From the NCBI GenBank assembly GCA_038501195.1, contig JBBPUQ010000002.1:3968001-4032000 (forward strand): DNA of 64,000 bases, written 5' to 3'. The stretch is from Nemania diffusa (lineage: Eukaryota > Ascomycota > Sordariomycetes > Xylariales > Xylariaceae). Below are positions 47,887 through 60,682 of this stretch, piece by piece (position 1 is the stretch's first letter; each line of letters opens with the position of its first letter). The notes beneath the pieces are model-generated. The model did no database searches. It was not told the origin of the DNA and saw nothing but the letters and a program-made list of their open reading frames with translations. Position numbers and translations under genes: made by a program.

Positions 47887-50058
47887 TTATATCAGCAGGT
47901 AGTCCCAGCCCTTCATTTGCATCACATCTCTCCAGGAGATGTATGGTACCTCCGTTGATCCCGTTGCACTAGGGCTTGGCTGGAAGCTGTCTACTTGCTG
48001 CCAAACTTCGTGGAGAAGCGCCACCACGCCCCCCAAGCTACCAAAGTTGGAGGTCTCGCCCAATCCGGCGATACGGTCGTGGAAGAACCGTCTGAATGTA
48101 GACCCCACACCACTCACGGAGCCTCCAATCAAGTAGACCCAAGAAAGGCTCCGATCAAAGCCAGTGGGCCCTGTTGGAATGTGTTGGAGCACCGTGGTAA
48201 GCTTCTCTACTAGACCGACGCAGCTGCTTTGACTCGGCGAAAATCCAGGAACAAGGCTGCAGAGATAGATGCGAGCTGCTAAGCGAAACGCGCTAGTGAT
48301 GTTCTTGCTTAGTTGTTTCGGGCTCAAGGACCCATTCGCGTTGAAGGGCATCTTGACTGAGCTATCGCCACTTTCTGTAAGATTGATTTGTTCTCCGAGT
48401 GAGTGAACATGCGAGCAGAGTGTGATGTCGTCCATGCCCTCTCGCTTCAGATTTTCTAGACATGCGATCTCTGAGATCAAATACATGACACGGTCTTCAC
48501 AACCCATTAACTCACGTAAGCCAAGAGAGCTGTTAGCTGTAGAAAGATGCTTTTCTCTGTAGATATGAGCAAATGTTGGTGCCCTGCCTTGCATTGTTGC
48601 GCCGACAATGTCAATCCAGGCAGTTAGGGTCATGTTGAAGGGAGTTTGTGTCAGCTGTTCTGTGGGGTCCGTGACAAGCCGGGGTAAGTCAAGCTTGTTA
48701 ACTAGCGAGCTGACTGCTTGGAAATGTTGGTGCCATGGGATGTCGGGAAGAGAGTCGTCATACCGGCCTACACAGCATTGGAAGAAGATGAGACTCAATG
48801 TCGCCTCTAAAATCTGCTGGTGGTCCTCATCCTTATTGAGTGCTTCGCATAGGCACAAGATAGTGGCATGTCGGTGTCGCATAATATCATTATCTATCTC
48901 TTCGCTCTGGGTGTTCGTTGTTGCCTTGTAGTGCTGGGCAGCAATCATGAGACAGCAGTGGAGGTAACCCTTGTTGTTCTGTAGAGCTGGTAAAATGAGA
49001 TCAGAGCTGATTGACCCATGCTGGTTCGTCTCTAGGATTTGGAAGATGGTAGGCAGGACGAATTGGATGAAGTGATCTAAAAGTCGCTGGTCATTGTCCT
49101 CCAGCTCGATATCAACCTGTCTTGAGGTCATCGCAGGGCCGTGAGAGAAATCAAAGAAGTTCATGTTCAATGCCTCTTCTGTTAGCGACTCTCGTCGTTC
49201 TTGGTACAATTGCTCTGCCCATTCGCCATCGCCAGGGTAGCTTGGCAGTATTGTCCCCGGAGGCGGCGGCGTATGGTAAGTGCTAAAGGTGGAAACTGTT
49301 GATTCTCTCAGTGTTGGGACATCATTAACAAACATTTGACGTTCTGTTTTAACATCAATCTCATACGGAGACATGTTAAACATAAAGTCGGAATGTGCGG
49401 GGAGCAATTGTGGGTTGTAAGCACCATACTCTGGCGCATTTGGGGAGTTGTTGAAGTTGAACGAAAAGTGCGAGTCAATCGAGGCCGATCTTGTCCGATC
49501 TAAGGGATCTGAAAAGGTCGCCGAGGTAGGTAGCGAATGCGACAGTCCTGGAGGCGAGCTGATGGAAGTTTGAATAGTGTGCGACGCCTTTTCGGAAAGC
49601 TTCTTACGCTTTATTATCATTTTGATGTCGTCTTTTTGCTGTCTTCTTGAGTCGTTGTTGCTCCACCATGATGGTCGCTTGTATTCACAATGAAGGCCAA
49701 GGTGTTTGCATGCTGTACATATGGGTGTACCTTCATCGCACTTCTTTCGCCGTAATCTGCAAGTATAGCAGCCTAGTTGGAGAGAAGTTGGGTTAGTTTC
49801 CTGTCGGTATCGACTGGCTTACAGACACCGGCGTCGGCCGGCCGGCCGGCCGTGAAAGTGGCAGAACAGCAGCAACACCAGGGTGCTATAGAGAGGACGA
49901 CGAACCTGTTCTTGAACGACGATGCATCTGTGTCTTCGCCTTTGCACTTGCATTGGAGTTGGCCCGTGCAGCCTTTGCCTTGGGGGTTGTGCCATGGCCA
50001 TGTTGACGGTTGAGGCTCTCATGAAGCCTTCACGCGAGTTGGGGGGTATGGCCGACAT
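47887..50058 (-). CDS. Zn2Cys6 transcription factor with fungal-specific regulatory domain; 5' exon has an apparent frame break
   Basis: Exon 2 (49772-47887) opens with a zinc cluster [20 protein letters not shown]...C (six Cys in C-x2-C-x6-C-x6-C-x2-C-x6-C spacing) and [12 protein letters not shown]. It runs 628 codons to a stop, through [17 protein letters not shown], an acidic middle and a fungal_trans-type region ([30 protein letters not shown]). Exon 1 (up to 49906) ends [11 protein letters not shown], and a 133-nt GTTCGT...TAG intron with ACTAAC joins it in phase to the zinc cluster. The frame that gives this basic, Ala/Lys-rich leader ([17 protein letters not shown]) has no ATG before a stop upstream. 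The convincing start [16 protein letters not shown] at 50058 is in a different frame. Translation of exon 1 therefore needs a one-base difference, an unseen splice, or a start at the internal Met in QMHRRS. The factor is nuclear and its targets are unknown. Confidence 0.78.
49835..49852. repeat. GGCC tandem run inside an intron
   Basis: A perfect CGGC/GGCC tandem of 18 bp within the intron of the Zn2Cys6 gene. It is self-complementary and able to form a hairpin. Confidence 0.85.
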
Positions 50059-51550
50059 TTGTATGGTATGTTCAAGGTCAAGGTACCTGCGTCGAGGTAC
50101 AAGCAGGGTGGGTGTGGGGGGGTTCCTTGTTGCGAGTCCGCAAACCGAGCGAAAAGCGGGAGGAGGAGATCAGAGGAGCCGGGGTCCAGGTCCAAGCCGA
50201 TGTTGCTGGGGTCCCTTCAGAGAAATGTACCCAAGTGTCCAGCTAATCCCAAAGCCCACCTAACAGTCGAATATTTGCGTGCCGGGGTTTGTCAACGATA
50301 CCACTCAAGATCCGAACTAATATGCCCGCCGCTCTGAAATTCGTAATAATTAATATTATTTTGCGTCGAATGAATGACCTGATCCAAGCGAGTACCGGCT
50401 CGCCTTTCACTTTGATAAAATTTAGAAATAAGAGAGAGGGTAAGAGGAAGAGGCAGGGGGGAGGGAGGTAGGAAAGAGAGAGAGGATGAGGATTTAAGGT
50501 GAACTGGAACGACACTTGGATCTTTTACCCTTCAACAACTCCATCAACACGGAAACAATGTGGGCAAAGGAGGTGTGAAGCCTTATATCATGGCCTTGCT
50601 CTCACAGGCCGGGTGTGCTGCTGAGTTGGTGTGCTTCTCGATGCGCTGTGTTCAAAAATAGCAACAATAGTAGCACGCACCATCCTGGGTTAATTCCTTT
50701 TTTAACCCATGACCCAGCGGACTAATTACAGACTACTGCATGCGTAATTAGCCCATCTTCGAATGGGAGGGCAAGCCCGGGACTGTGTGCGCTTGGAGAT
50801 TCCAATCAAGGCGTTCGGTTCGACGGGCCTGCTATCTCCAGTCCGGATCAGAATGGACCCCCCGGCCAACCATGTCGACCAGCCACCCCACTGGAGAGTA
50901 GCGGTGCAGAGGGTGTGGTACCACTCGGTGTCACGCACGGCTGCAAGCAGAGACGGGGGTAGCTCGTAGGGTGGGTAACATCGCTGTCTCTTCTAGCGAG
51001 TCATAACAATAGATCCCCGAGAGGTGGGCTCGCCAGTCGATGGGACACCAAAATGGACCCTCCGGCCCGCATCTCGCAGAAAACTGACCCACGAGTTGAG
51101 GATTCCAATTGCTGCTTTGCCAGCCCTGTGTTCTCAGCGGACTTGATGGAGCACGAGACTAGTCTACTACGTACCTATGTAGATATGTTGAGGTGTAAGT
51201 TGAGCCCCAAACCTGTGAAGCTCAGAAGACGCCACAAAACTGATGGGTTCGATTTGAGCGTCATGGCCGTAAGGGAGAACGCCATTAACCATCTATGCGC
51301 AGGCGCGTGTCTCACCTCACTTTTGGATCACCGGCGTTTGTGTCGTTTGTAATGTTGTACACTCCGGGGCATACGCATAAAGGCGCAAACCCCGCAAAGA
51401 ACTGCTTCGGTAGTATGTAAGTATGTATGTAGGTATGTAGCTTGCTATCTACTTACCTAGTGCAGCAACCCTACGCATAATTCCACCGTACCTAGCGTAG
51501 ACGATCTTCCCACAGAGTGCACTACTTCCATACCTACCTACCTATTACAC

Positions 51551-51561
51551 TACCTAAGGTA
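51551..51561. repeat. TACCTWAGGTA palindrome, copy 6
   Basis: Exact TACCTAAGGTA just after tandem ACCT units in the gene-poor region. Confidence 0.7.
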
Positions 51562-53400
51562 CTATGTATACCCTAGATGCAATGCAAATGCAAATTCCAC
51601 ATATCATCCAATTACCATGCAAGGAGCCATGGGTGCTTGCTTACAGCTATCGGCCGGCCCACGGAACCATTGACTAGGTAAGTAGCTAGGTAGTGCCATT
51701 AATCGAGGGCGGCCATTATAGGATGTGATCCCGGCATAGTGTTTAAGGTAGTATGGTAGTATGGTAGTATACGCATACTACCTAGGTAGCTAGAGTATGT
51801 GAAGGCGGGTGAATGTAACCAAACTGCATCAACTCATTAGCCATTCCTGATTACTAGTCACATTCGTTCTATGCAGCATGCCAGGTTCCCAGTAACCCTC
51901 CTATTCCGGCAAAAACGACAGCCAAATGAGCTTCGTGCAAATGCATGTCGCTTGATAGAGAATTCCTCGGCCTATGGATTGACTCTATCAGAGTTGTCAA
52001 GCAACCCAAAGATAACGTAGCTGATGATCATGGACGTTGGACCAACTAGCAAATGCCGTAATAAAATGAGCAAGGTAGGGGTGCACACAGTAGTCACCAA
52101 TGAGCTCACAAGATCCCAAGGTGAACGACAGACCTACTGGTGCCGTAAGGATCTTGTGATCGTGATCGCCAACCAGGGATAGGAATATACAAAGCCCTTG
52201 TGAGCACTGTAGTGGAGAAAGGAAAGAGAAGAAAATGGAATTTGTAAAGACCCAACAAGCACCAAAGTAGGGCGGGGCATGTCCCGATCTCGTATGAGAG
52301 GTACGACGTAGCACGCAAACTGCAAGAGGGAATACCTAGGACCAACACAAAGGACCCGAGTGAGTAATGGACAGTTGAGAAGTCAGAATAGAGGTAGCGC
52401 AAGAAAGGCGAGTATTGACAGTTGATTGGCCGCTCGCCTAATGTTAGCGCTAAAAGTGGATTATACCAAGTGGGATTAGCGGATGTGACAAGTATTGATA
52501 GCGGGCATAGATTGGCCGAAGCTCTTAGCTAGAGCTCGGGAGGGATGGTGCCAAGACCAAGAGAATAGCCAATCTCTATGCAGGGACGGGTAGTTCCCAC
52601 TAGCGTGCATTTTAGTTAGTTGGATCCCAGCTGTTACTGTATGTCTAGCCTGTCCGAGTCGAGCCTATAAGTGGCACTACGCCGTAATTGGTAGTAAAGT
52701 ATTCTATAAGGTAGCCTTGCAGTGGGGCTTCGTGGGGTGGATGCGGGTAGCGATGCAATGGGTACCTACACTACAGCAATATTACGCAGCCAAGGAAGAC
52801 GATGGCTAGGGGGACTGGCCGCTTTCAAGGATTTATTTGGAGATGGTATGGTAAGTAAGCAGCACTGCGGTACTACTTACGCCTAGGAGTAGTAGTTAAA
52901 GAACAACTTGGAACTTATCGTGAGTAGGTTGATGAGTAGGTATGCGGGAATAGCGATTGGGTAGTATACCTAGACAATGCCTGACCTAGACGAGGTAGTC
53001 CTACTGCTGTACATAGAAGTGGGTACCTACGTCGGTGAACATGGAATTCTTCCAACTTATCTCATTAAGTCTTTCTTGCCTACCTGCAGAGCATTGTAGA
53101 TAGATACTTGCTCATATTCCACGATTAAGCAGGTATTTCTGCTGTGCTCGAGGCGGGCTGTTACTGCGCGGGGTAAGGGCGAAGGGAGTCAGATTTTCTC
53201 TCCTAACAGGGCTTGAGCTTTGATAGATCACCCGATGACTCCCCTGTCGGTCGAACAGGGGTACCTTGCAATCTGCGCACATACATACTGCAGCCCAGGC
53301 TTGGATCTGACAGACTGGAGGTACACATGTAGGTACGTACTGAGTATACTCTGTAGTGTACTGTAGGGTAAGTAGTAAGAGCTTACGTCGTCTCTATGAG

Positions 53401-53583
53401 TTAATTTACCCGTTTCTATTCTGGGCAAATATTGAAAAGAGCGGGCTAAGTTTTGGGGCTACATCGAACGCATCACCGGCGCTTAGTGATAACAATACTC
53501 ATGCAAGTATTTTGCAACGTTGGGGAGAAGGTGCTATTTTTAAATTAGCCCGTTTATGTCTCGGTGGTTCTGGGCTAATTATT
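53401..53583. repeat. Imperfect inverted-repeat structure
   Basis: The outer ends read TTAATTTACCC (left) and GGGCTAATTA (right), and the inner ends each carry CGGGCTAA. The pairing is partial and no target duplication is clear. It could be a decayed short transposon. Confidence 0.3.
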
Positions 53584-56500
53584 ACATGACCGTTGTTAGT
53601 CAAGACCCGATCGCATTCTATACATTGTGTACCTATTCGTATGCGTACCTATGCGTAGGTAGGTAGTCCGTTGACGATGTTTAGAGTAGTATTCTGTATA
53701 GGATTTTAGACTGGCTCTAGATAGCATTGCCCGAGTTGGGTCGCTCTGCCTTTTGCATGCCTATTCCGGTTCTCCCCGCATCATGATGTGCAACATCTTT
53801 AATTAACACAAGCAACGCACAATGCCGCAGCAATACGATCTACTTACTAAGTATACCGACCGACTTCTGTATGCGTGCGCAGTTTGCCTACCATGACAGA
53901 CAACGCCTCATGTGCTGATGGGTGGCTGTTCGACAGCACAACTGCGCGACGTGGTCGCAATGGGGCACGTCGTCATCCGGAATCCTAGGCCGGACGGAAT
54001 TGCTCGCTTCCATAGCTATTGTAAGCAGTACGTATGATATATTGTCGGTGAGCCTATTTACTCAACCCGTCGTTGCTACTGCCCCCTTCCTAAGATCAGC
54101 CACATTAGAGATGAGCCACCCACGGCTCGCATTGTATCCGTGGTTCCGTGAAATGAAGCATGGAAGTAAGTAGGTGAGAATTCAGATGAAATTTGGGCGC
54201 ATTGATGATCGCCGACACCCACTTTCGAATTCTGTCCCCCGCCATGTCGCCATAACATCACCAGTGTCTGTGCTTTTCACTATTACCTGGTTTGTTGATA
54301 TTGTATACCTAAGCTACCTACACTCCTTGGCATAGGGCAAAGCTGAGTGTCCATAGCAACTAAGCTTTGCCGAGTGCGGCTCACGATCCGAGAGATTAGG
54401 TGATGACAAATTTCGTGAAATGCAGCTACTGTATAGCCTATAGTAGTAGCGTCGCGATGATAGGTGGATAGTTCTGTGCTGTAATCTACGCATACCTACC
54501 TACAGCAAAGTCTACTCAGTATGGTAGGCCCAGGAATAGAAGGTCTAGGAGTGCGCCAATTTCCTTCTTCTACACTAGTAAACTTCAGCTGTCCAGGCGA
54601 ATAACGAGAATGCATCCGTGAAATCCTTCCGACTCGACCGATCAGTACACTACTACAGTATAATGCAAGTGATGCATGATGTTCGCAAATCAACGGTCAC
54701 ATCGAGGTTGCCACCAGATCTCCGCAGATCCTGGATACCACTAGCCTGAGGGAGACTGTGGCTGAAAAGGCTCACGCATATACTCATGTGACGATTATCT
54801 CCAGTCTGTTTTCACTGCTTCATTGGAGCTCAATCAATTTCGGCTACATTCGCAAATCATCAAAGTAAACTATAGGCACTGAGACGCTCCGCCACTCGCA
54901 GCCCAACAGACTCGTGATAGATCCTGTAAATCTCAAACTTATCCCGACGTGAAGCGACTTATTGTAGTTGTCGTACAGTTTGGCACTTGTGCCTGGTCCA
55001 CGAGGCCAAGCTGGGGTACACGACGCCACGAGAAACTCATCATGGTCTGACGGCCTGAGGAAGGGCGGTCAATTGCAGCGAGAACCGCGTATACACGGCA
55101 TAAATATGCTGTATCTTAACCTACCTTTCATGAGTAGGTATGAGATCACCGGGCCTTTTGAGTAAAGGTGAGCGAGCGTACACAAAGACTCGGTGAAGCT
55201 GGAAACTCACCTACAATCCTCGGCTGCAGATGCCACGCCTTTAGCATGCACGATTCGGTGGAGAGTGACTCTACTTACAGAATACTATAATCACCTAATC
55301 TCCTGTATCCGTCATTACAAGTTATGTGCAATACGTAGGTGGGCGACGGTTAAAGCTAGGCTTATACAAGAAGTCAGGGATGAGTCTTTTCACGGCAGTC
55401 CAATTTTCGACACCCGTGATAACTTTCCAAATACAGTAACTAGATAGTAGACTATTGTGTCTGAGTTCTTGACAACTGGCTCGTAAGACACGCCCGCCAT
55501 ATTGCCAATTGATAGACCACGAGCACGTGAAGAGTTTTTCTGAGCTCGGATATCTGCTCCATCCAGCCCAGCCAATCTTTGATACTTTGGTAGGGGTGGC
55601 TGGTTCACAACGGGACCGAGTCTTGCTGAATGCAAGGCGAGGGTATTGATTCACAAGTATGCTCGTCTCCAGGGAAGAGACATGTGCAGATCATATACAT
55701 CGGGTTTGACCGTCTACCGCGTAGGACCAACCGACCCCTCTTAGCTATTGGGTATCAAGCGACACCGGAGAAATGTCACAATGCCCTCAACGGCATTAAC
55801 TATGGATCCTTCGACCAGACTAGAGCAATGTATTGTAGGTAGTGGCAAAGTCGGACCGTTCCATATACCTAGTATAATCGCAAAAAAGAGCCTTTGATCT
55901 TCGCAGCGAGGATCTCGTGCATTTGTCGCTCGTATCCATGATTGGTCACCGATACTTGGTGTCCGGGGGGTATTAGTTACTGAATTGGGCAGATTTCGAG
56001 AAAACTCGTAAGAGTTTAATATGCAAACATTAATTCGGCCTAGTACCAAGCGAAGAGTTTGCTTTGCTTTATGGTTATACCTAGTATGCGACGCAAGCGC
56101 GTCATTCCGCTCCCGAGCTGCAAGCTGTAGCGATTCCGCCGTCGTTCCAGCCATGAGGCATTGAGGGCGAAGCTACCTGTGTATGTATCTAGTGGAAGCG
56201 GCGTTGAGATAACAATCCCGGACACAGCAGCGAGTGACATGGATCACAAAAATCCCCTGCGATTTGGGGTTTTCGCTGACAGTATTTTTCGGTCTTGGCT
56301 AGCCGGGGTGGTCCACAGATCATCACCCACCGGCACCTATTCCCTCGTCGTCTAGCATTGTACGCATATATACGCATGAATACAGTAGGTACTATCTAGA
56401 CCGGCTAACGTAGCTTACCCGCCCGCGATATACCCTGGTCTAGAAGGAAGTTGCTGAAAGCGAGGACAGCATGCCTAGACGTCTATCATGATCAGATATC

Positions 56501-56807
56501 TGCTGACCGACTTCGCGAGAATCATCCGCTTGCGCATTCACCTTACCGCCCTTGCGCTGATTACAGCACCTGGATCTTGACTACTATGTACAAACAGTAG
56601 GGCGGTCAAATGATACGTACATAGCAGATATCCTATACCACGTACGCATAGGGGACCAGAGGACCGAGCTGAGGTGTTCTGCAAACTTGCACGTGTTACC
56701 GGGGATTTGGGGATCGCCACTCTGAGTACCGCCCGATGCCGTTGTAAGGATGCAAGGAAATATGGGAAGATAGGAGAAGGTAGGGGAGGAAGGATGGATA
56801 TGGGAGT

Positions 56808-56833
56808 ATGAGAGCATGAGAGCGCATGAGAGC
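56808..56833. repeat. ATGAGAGC short tandem/interspersed repeat
   Basis: Three copies of ATGAGAGC at 56808, 56816 and 56826 inside a purine-rich strand running from about 56747. Confidence 0.8.
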
Positions 56834-57366
56834 TGTTGGTTCTTCACTGTCGAAGTCTTGCAGCTGGTGTGGCTGGTTTCTCGATACCGGTATGCCTAGT
56901 CCAGGCACAGGATAGCACACGAAATCTATTTGACGGATCGGGCTGGTTTGCTGGACTTGCTTGGTTCTTGCTGGGGCTTGCTCGGTTTTGCTGGGAAAAA
57001 AAACAGCCGGTCAAGGTTACACCCGACCCTTGTCGCTTCCCAGTCGCTTCCCAGGCGCTTAGGCTAGAGCCCTTTCTGGGATCCTAAAGGCGTCTCTGTC
57101 CAATCAGACGAGCCAGCTGCTTGGCTCTATGCACTCGTGCACTCTTCACTTTTCTTGCCCAACCAGAGCCGGCGTTTCCTGCGATTCCCTGCTGCTCTCT
57201 CGTCGTGGTTGGTCGACCGTTGGCCGGCGGACTCGGGCCTCTGGATGACTCTGCTCCGCAGCACAGTCGGTAAATGCTATTATTAGGGGAAAAGGGACAA
57301 GCAAAGAGGGAAAACAGCCAGAGTCGTCGTAGCCTGTAGCCTGTAAGTGACCTGATGTGCATACCT

Positions 57367-57397
57367 AGCACATAGCACATAGCACAAGCACATAGCA
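57367..57397. repeat. AGCACAT minisatellite
   Basis: Four imperfect copies of AGCACAT, one of them extended by AA, in the upstream region of the SAM-PH gene. Confidence 0.8.
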
Positions 57398-57562
57398 TAC
57401 CTACCTATACGTACCTAGCTCACTCACACTACTTACACGCATACATACCTAAGGCATAGGTGATTCGTGCACTGCATTGCTGTCACAGCGGTGTCGTTAG
57501 TGTCGCCAGCACCCCCCGGAAGCAAATCATATCGCTGGATGTCACTATCACACCACCCCTCT

Positions 57563-57602
57563 CCTACATTCGTCCTACATTAACATACATTACATACATT
57601 AC
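57563..57602. repeat. CTACATT/ATACATTAC short repeats
   Basis: Repeated ACATT units (CTACATT, then ACATACATTACATACATTAC) in the leader region of the SAM-PH gene. Confidence 0.75.
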
Positions 57603-58015
57603 AGGCCGAGTACGTGCTTCTTGCATTCTACATACCTTCATGCGAGAGGCTGCTGCTGTGAACCAACTCCAACTCCTACTCCAACCCCAAACTCCATGCA
57701 CCTCACACTACGCATACACTCCACGACACTACAGTAGCCCCTACATATACTATCTATCCTACATATACACTCTATCCGCAAGTGCCCGACGATTCGGCTT
57801 GGCCCCTCTTTTCCCGCCTTTGCAACATCGAATTCATCTTTTGCTCTCGGGCACGCACCCGTGGCAGGCTTTCCTTTTTCTGTCATTGTCCTGGTCTGAG
57901 CATATTTCACCTATCCGTGTCCTCGGGTTTAGAAAAACAAGCAGCACGCCGGCGACGGCAAGATTGATGGGGCGCAAGTGCCAACCAAAGGGTTTTCCTT
58001 TCAACTCTAGCTAAA

Positions 58016-60682
58016 ATGGTACGTGAGGAATCTGTATCTGTCGTGAGCAATCATGGCGAAGCCCTTACACGACGATGATGACTAACGAGCTACCTCGATA
58101 GAATGCCCAGGCATTCTCAATAAGCGGGCGGTCGCATTACCAAGCGCGAGAGAATAGATTTCATGATTCCTACTTCGGTCTAAAGGATCATGAATTCCGC
58201 CCAGTGTCGGTAACAACCGAGATTGTAGACACGGATTGGGACGAGGACGAACTAGTCGACGGGACAGAAGATGACAACGCAAATTCGCCTCGGGTGAGCT
58301 TGAATTCGGTAAGGCAGACTGCACACATACAGTATCTGTTGTCTCCCCTATTAACATGCGTACTAGACTAGCCAGCAAAGCGCCACAACGCTATCATCAT
58401 ACGACGAGGTATACACGCCCAGGTCGAGCCGGACTCGCGAGGCGTATCCTTACGACTTCGACTCGTCGAAGCCAGTCGAGGGGCCGAGGGGACCACATCT
58501 GTTCCGGTCCTCCACGGCGTCATCCCACTCTTTCAACTACCAGGACATTCTTTCCTTGTCGCCAATAACACCCAAGACGGCTAAGCCGTACGAGGCGGAG
58601 CTTCAGCAGCCTTTCCTTCTTGATCAGTTGCCTCGCTCTCGCGGTAGTCCTTATCAGTTCACTCATGAGAAACTTGACCCGATCGATCTGGCGATCTGGT
58701 CACCACAGAAAGTAGCGCAATGGATGCTCAATGCCGGCATTGAGTTGCCCATCGCCGAGAAATTGGTCGAGAATGATATCAACGGAGCTATTTTGATAAC
58801 ATTGAAATTTGAAGATCTAAGGGAACTCGATATTCAATCATTCGGAGTGAGAACAAAAATATGGGAAGAGATTCACGTCCTTAGAAACCCCAAAAAGATG
58901 TCACCGAGACCTGAGACACCGATTGAAGACGAGGAGAGTAGAGAGGTGAGGAGAGAGAGACGCAGGGTTGAGAAGGAGAGGGAGAAGGAGCAGAGCGGTC
59001 ATATGGAACGCTCTGAAAGTTGTAAGCGCTCTAGGAGCGTAAAGCGCGGCCCTTCTAGGCGGAACCCAGCTCGTGAAGACGTTATCTCTCCTCTGGAGTC
59101 GGTTTCTATCGTCGGTATAGAGCAACTGATTCCCGAGCCACATTACTGCTCCAAAGGCGAGAACTGCAAGAGGTTTAAGAAGCGAGAACGGATGATCGAG
59201 GCATTCAAGCATGATCACCCATTCGTAGATGTAGACAAAGGCGGGATCATTCTAGTGGCTGGTGATCCCGGAAATCCTGAGACGGCACCAGCCCTCAACC
59301 GCCCTTCATCGACCGAGGCATTGCGGCCTATGTCTGATGCTGTGCCTTCCGTGGTGGCCTCGTCCGACGTTCTTGGCCCTGGCATGCCTCCTTTCCAATA
59401 CTTGCAAGAAGCCGCACTTCGCAATCTACAGATGCGGGATCCCCAAGACAATGTCCGGCAGTTCCTAAACTTCCAGCATCAGGATAAGGGCGTAAGCACG
59501 GGCGAGGTACCACCAACACCTCCATTCGAGTTATATCCCGGTCGAACACCGCATGGCGGTCTACGGGCTCTACCCAAACTCGCCATCCCCGGACCACCCC
59601 AGGCAGTTCAGAGACAATCCCAGCAGTCAAGACCGTCAAACTTACAGGAGGCATTCGTCCCCTACCGTATGGACAGAGCTGAGGCCACGTCTCCTGACTT
59701 GATGACACCTACTGCCCCATATCGCTTCGGTACCCCCTTTTCGGATATGGATGTACCTGTTACAGCAGTGCCGTTGGGTCCGGTGGCTCGGGATGCATCG
59801 CAGTCGGTTCCTCCCGACATGGGTTACCGGGCGGCACCCCTCTCGCGGTCACGGGCTTCACATCGCCCCTCCCTACAGATAATGGCGCCGGTTGAGGAAG
59901 ACGTATGCTCACCAAACTCCGTGCAGAGCTACAACCTCATTACCTCTCCGCGTCGGCGGCCATCCCTCTCCCCCAGAACATTCTCCCCCAAGTCGTACTC
60001 ACCAACCAAGCCGGGCTCCCCACCCAAGATTCCTTCTCGTCCGCAGAACCCCCTACAGGCACCACCACGTGCACAATTCCCATGGTCTCAATCCCAACCC
60101 ATTCCAGAGGCAAATAACGCCGACACTGTAAAGGACAATGAAGGTGTCTCGTATCAGGGACCGGTCAAAAAGCGCAAGACACGGATGCTGCGACACGAAT
60201 GGCATGACCAATACGCCGTCCTTAAGGGTACACGGCTAGCGCTGCACAAAGATGCAGATAAGCGCGATCGCACACTCGAATACATCGATATTGATGACTA
60301 CGCGATAGCATGCTCATCGCTGTCGACAACTTCGAAGCTCAATGCTGCCTTCAAGGCCATGAGCATCACACGGGGCCACAAGAAGTCAAGCTCGACGTCA
60401 TCAGATGACATCGCGGCGTTCAGTTTCCAGCTGATCCCGCAAGAGACCGAGGGTGGCAAGCGCGGCGTCGCGAGTCGCCTACTCAAGAGAGAATCTCAGA
60501 GCATCTCTGGACCGGTCATGGGCGGCCTCGACGGTACCCTCAACAGCACCGGCAAGACACACCACTTCGCCGTCCGCAGTCGTGACGAACGCATTGATTG
60601 GATGCGGGAGCTCATGCTTGCTAAGGCACTAAAGCAGAAGGGTGAAGGGTTTGAGGTTAGCGTGAACGGGAACATGATATAG
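58016..60682 (+). CDS. SAM- and PH-domain protein, 3 exons with ATG-only first exon
   Basis: Exons 58016-58018 (ATG only), 58102-58308 and 58376-60682 join in frame to 838 aa. Intron 1 is GTACGT...TAG with ACTAAC, and intron 2 is GTAAGG...CAG. Without exon 1 the second exon has no ATG of its own in frame before MNAQAFSISG. A SAM domain lies at about 176-240 (WSPQKVAQWMLNAGIELPIA, FEDLRELDIQSFGVRTKIWE). A charged helical stretch follows (RRERRRVEKEREKEQ), then a long Pro/Ser-rich linker. A PH domain at about 663-825 starts KKRKTRMLRHEWHDQYAVLK and ends DERIDWMRELMLAKAL, with a Ser-rich insert. SAM plus PH recalls yeast Boi1/2 and Pob1 (polarised growth at the membrane), but no SH3 domain is seen. 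It is probably a scaffold that binds phosphoinositides and partner proteins. Function is inferred from domains only. Confidence 0.88.

Larger units (their letters stand above)
50059..58015. other. Gene-poor 8-kb region
   Basis: No open frame carries a recognisable domain. Near the left end there is a GA-rich tract (50430-50487). The centre holds ACCT/GTAT repeats (51415-51445, 51530-51565, 51748-51785), one TACCTAAGGTA copy and an imperfect inverted-repeat structure at 53401-53583. The right end has a purine tract (56747-56832) with ATGAGAGC repeats, TTGCTGG repeats (56941-56995) and two minisatellites (57367-57397, 57563-57602) in the leader region of the SAM-PH gene. Confidence 0.55.

Noticed and set aside
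55741..56154. 137-codon minus-strand frame with an ATG start
   Set aside because: No recognisable motif, surrounded by non-coding sequence, and no plausible splice partner found.
57460..58014. 184-codon plus-strand frame directly before the SAM-PH gene
   Set aside because: It spans simple repeats in the leader region, ends at the stop just before the true ATG and has no domain.
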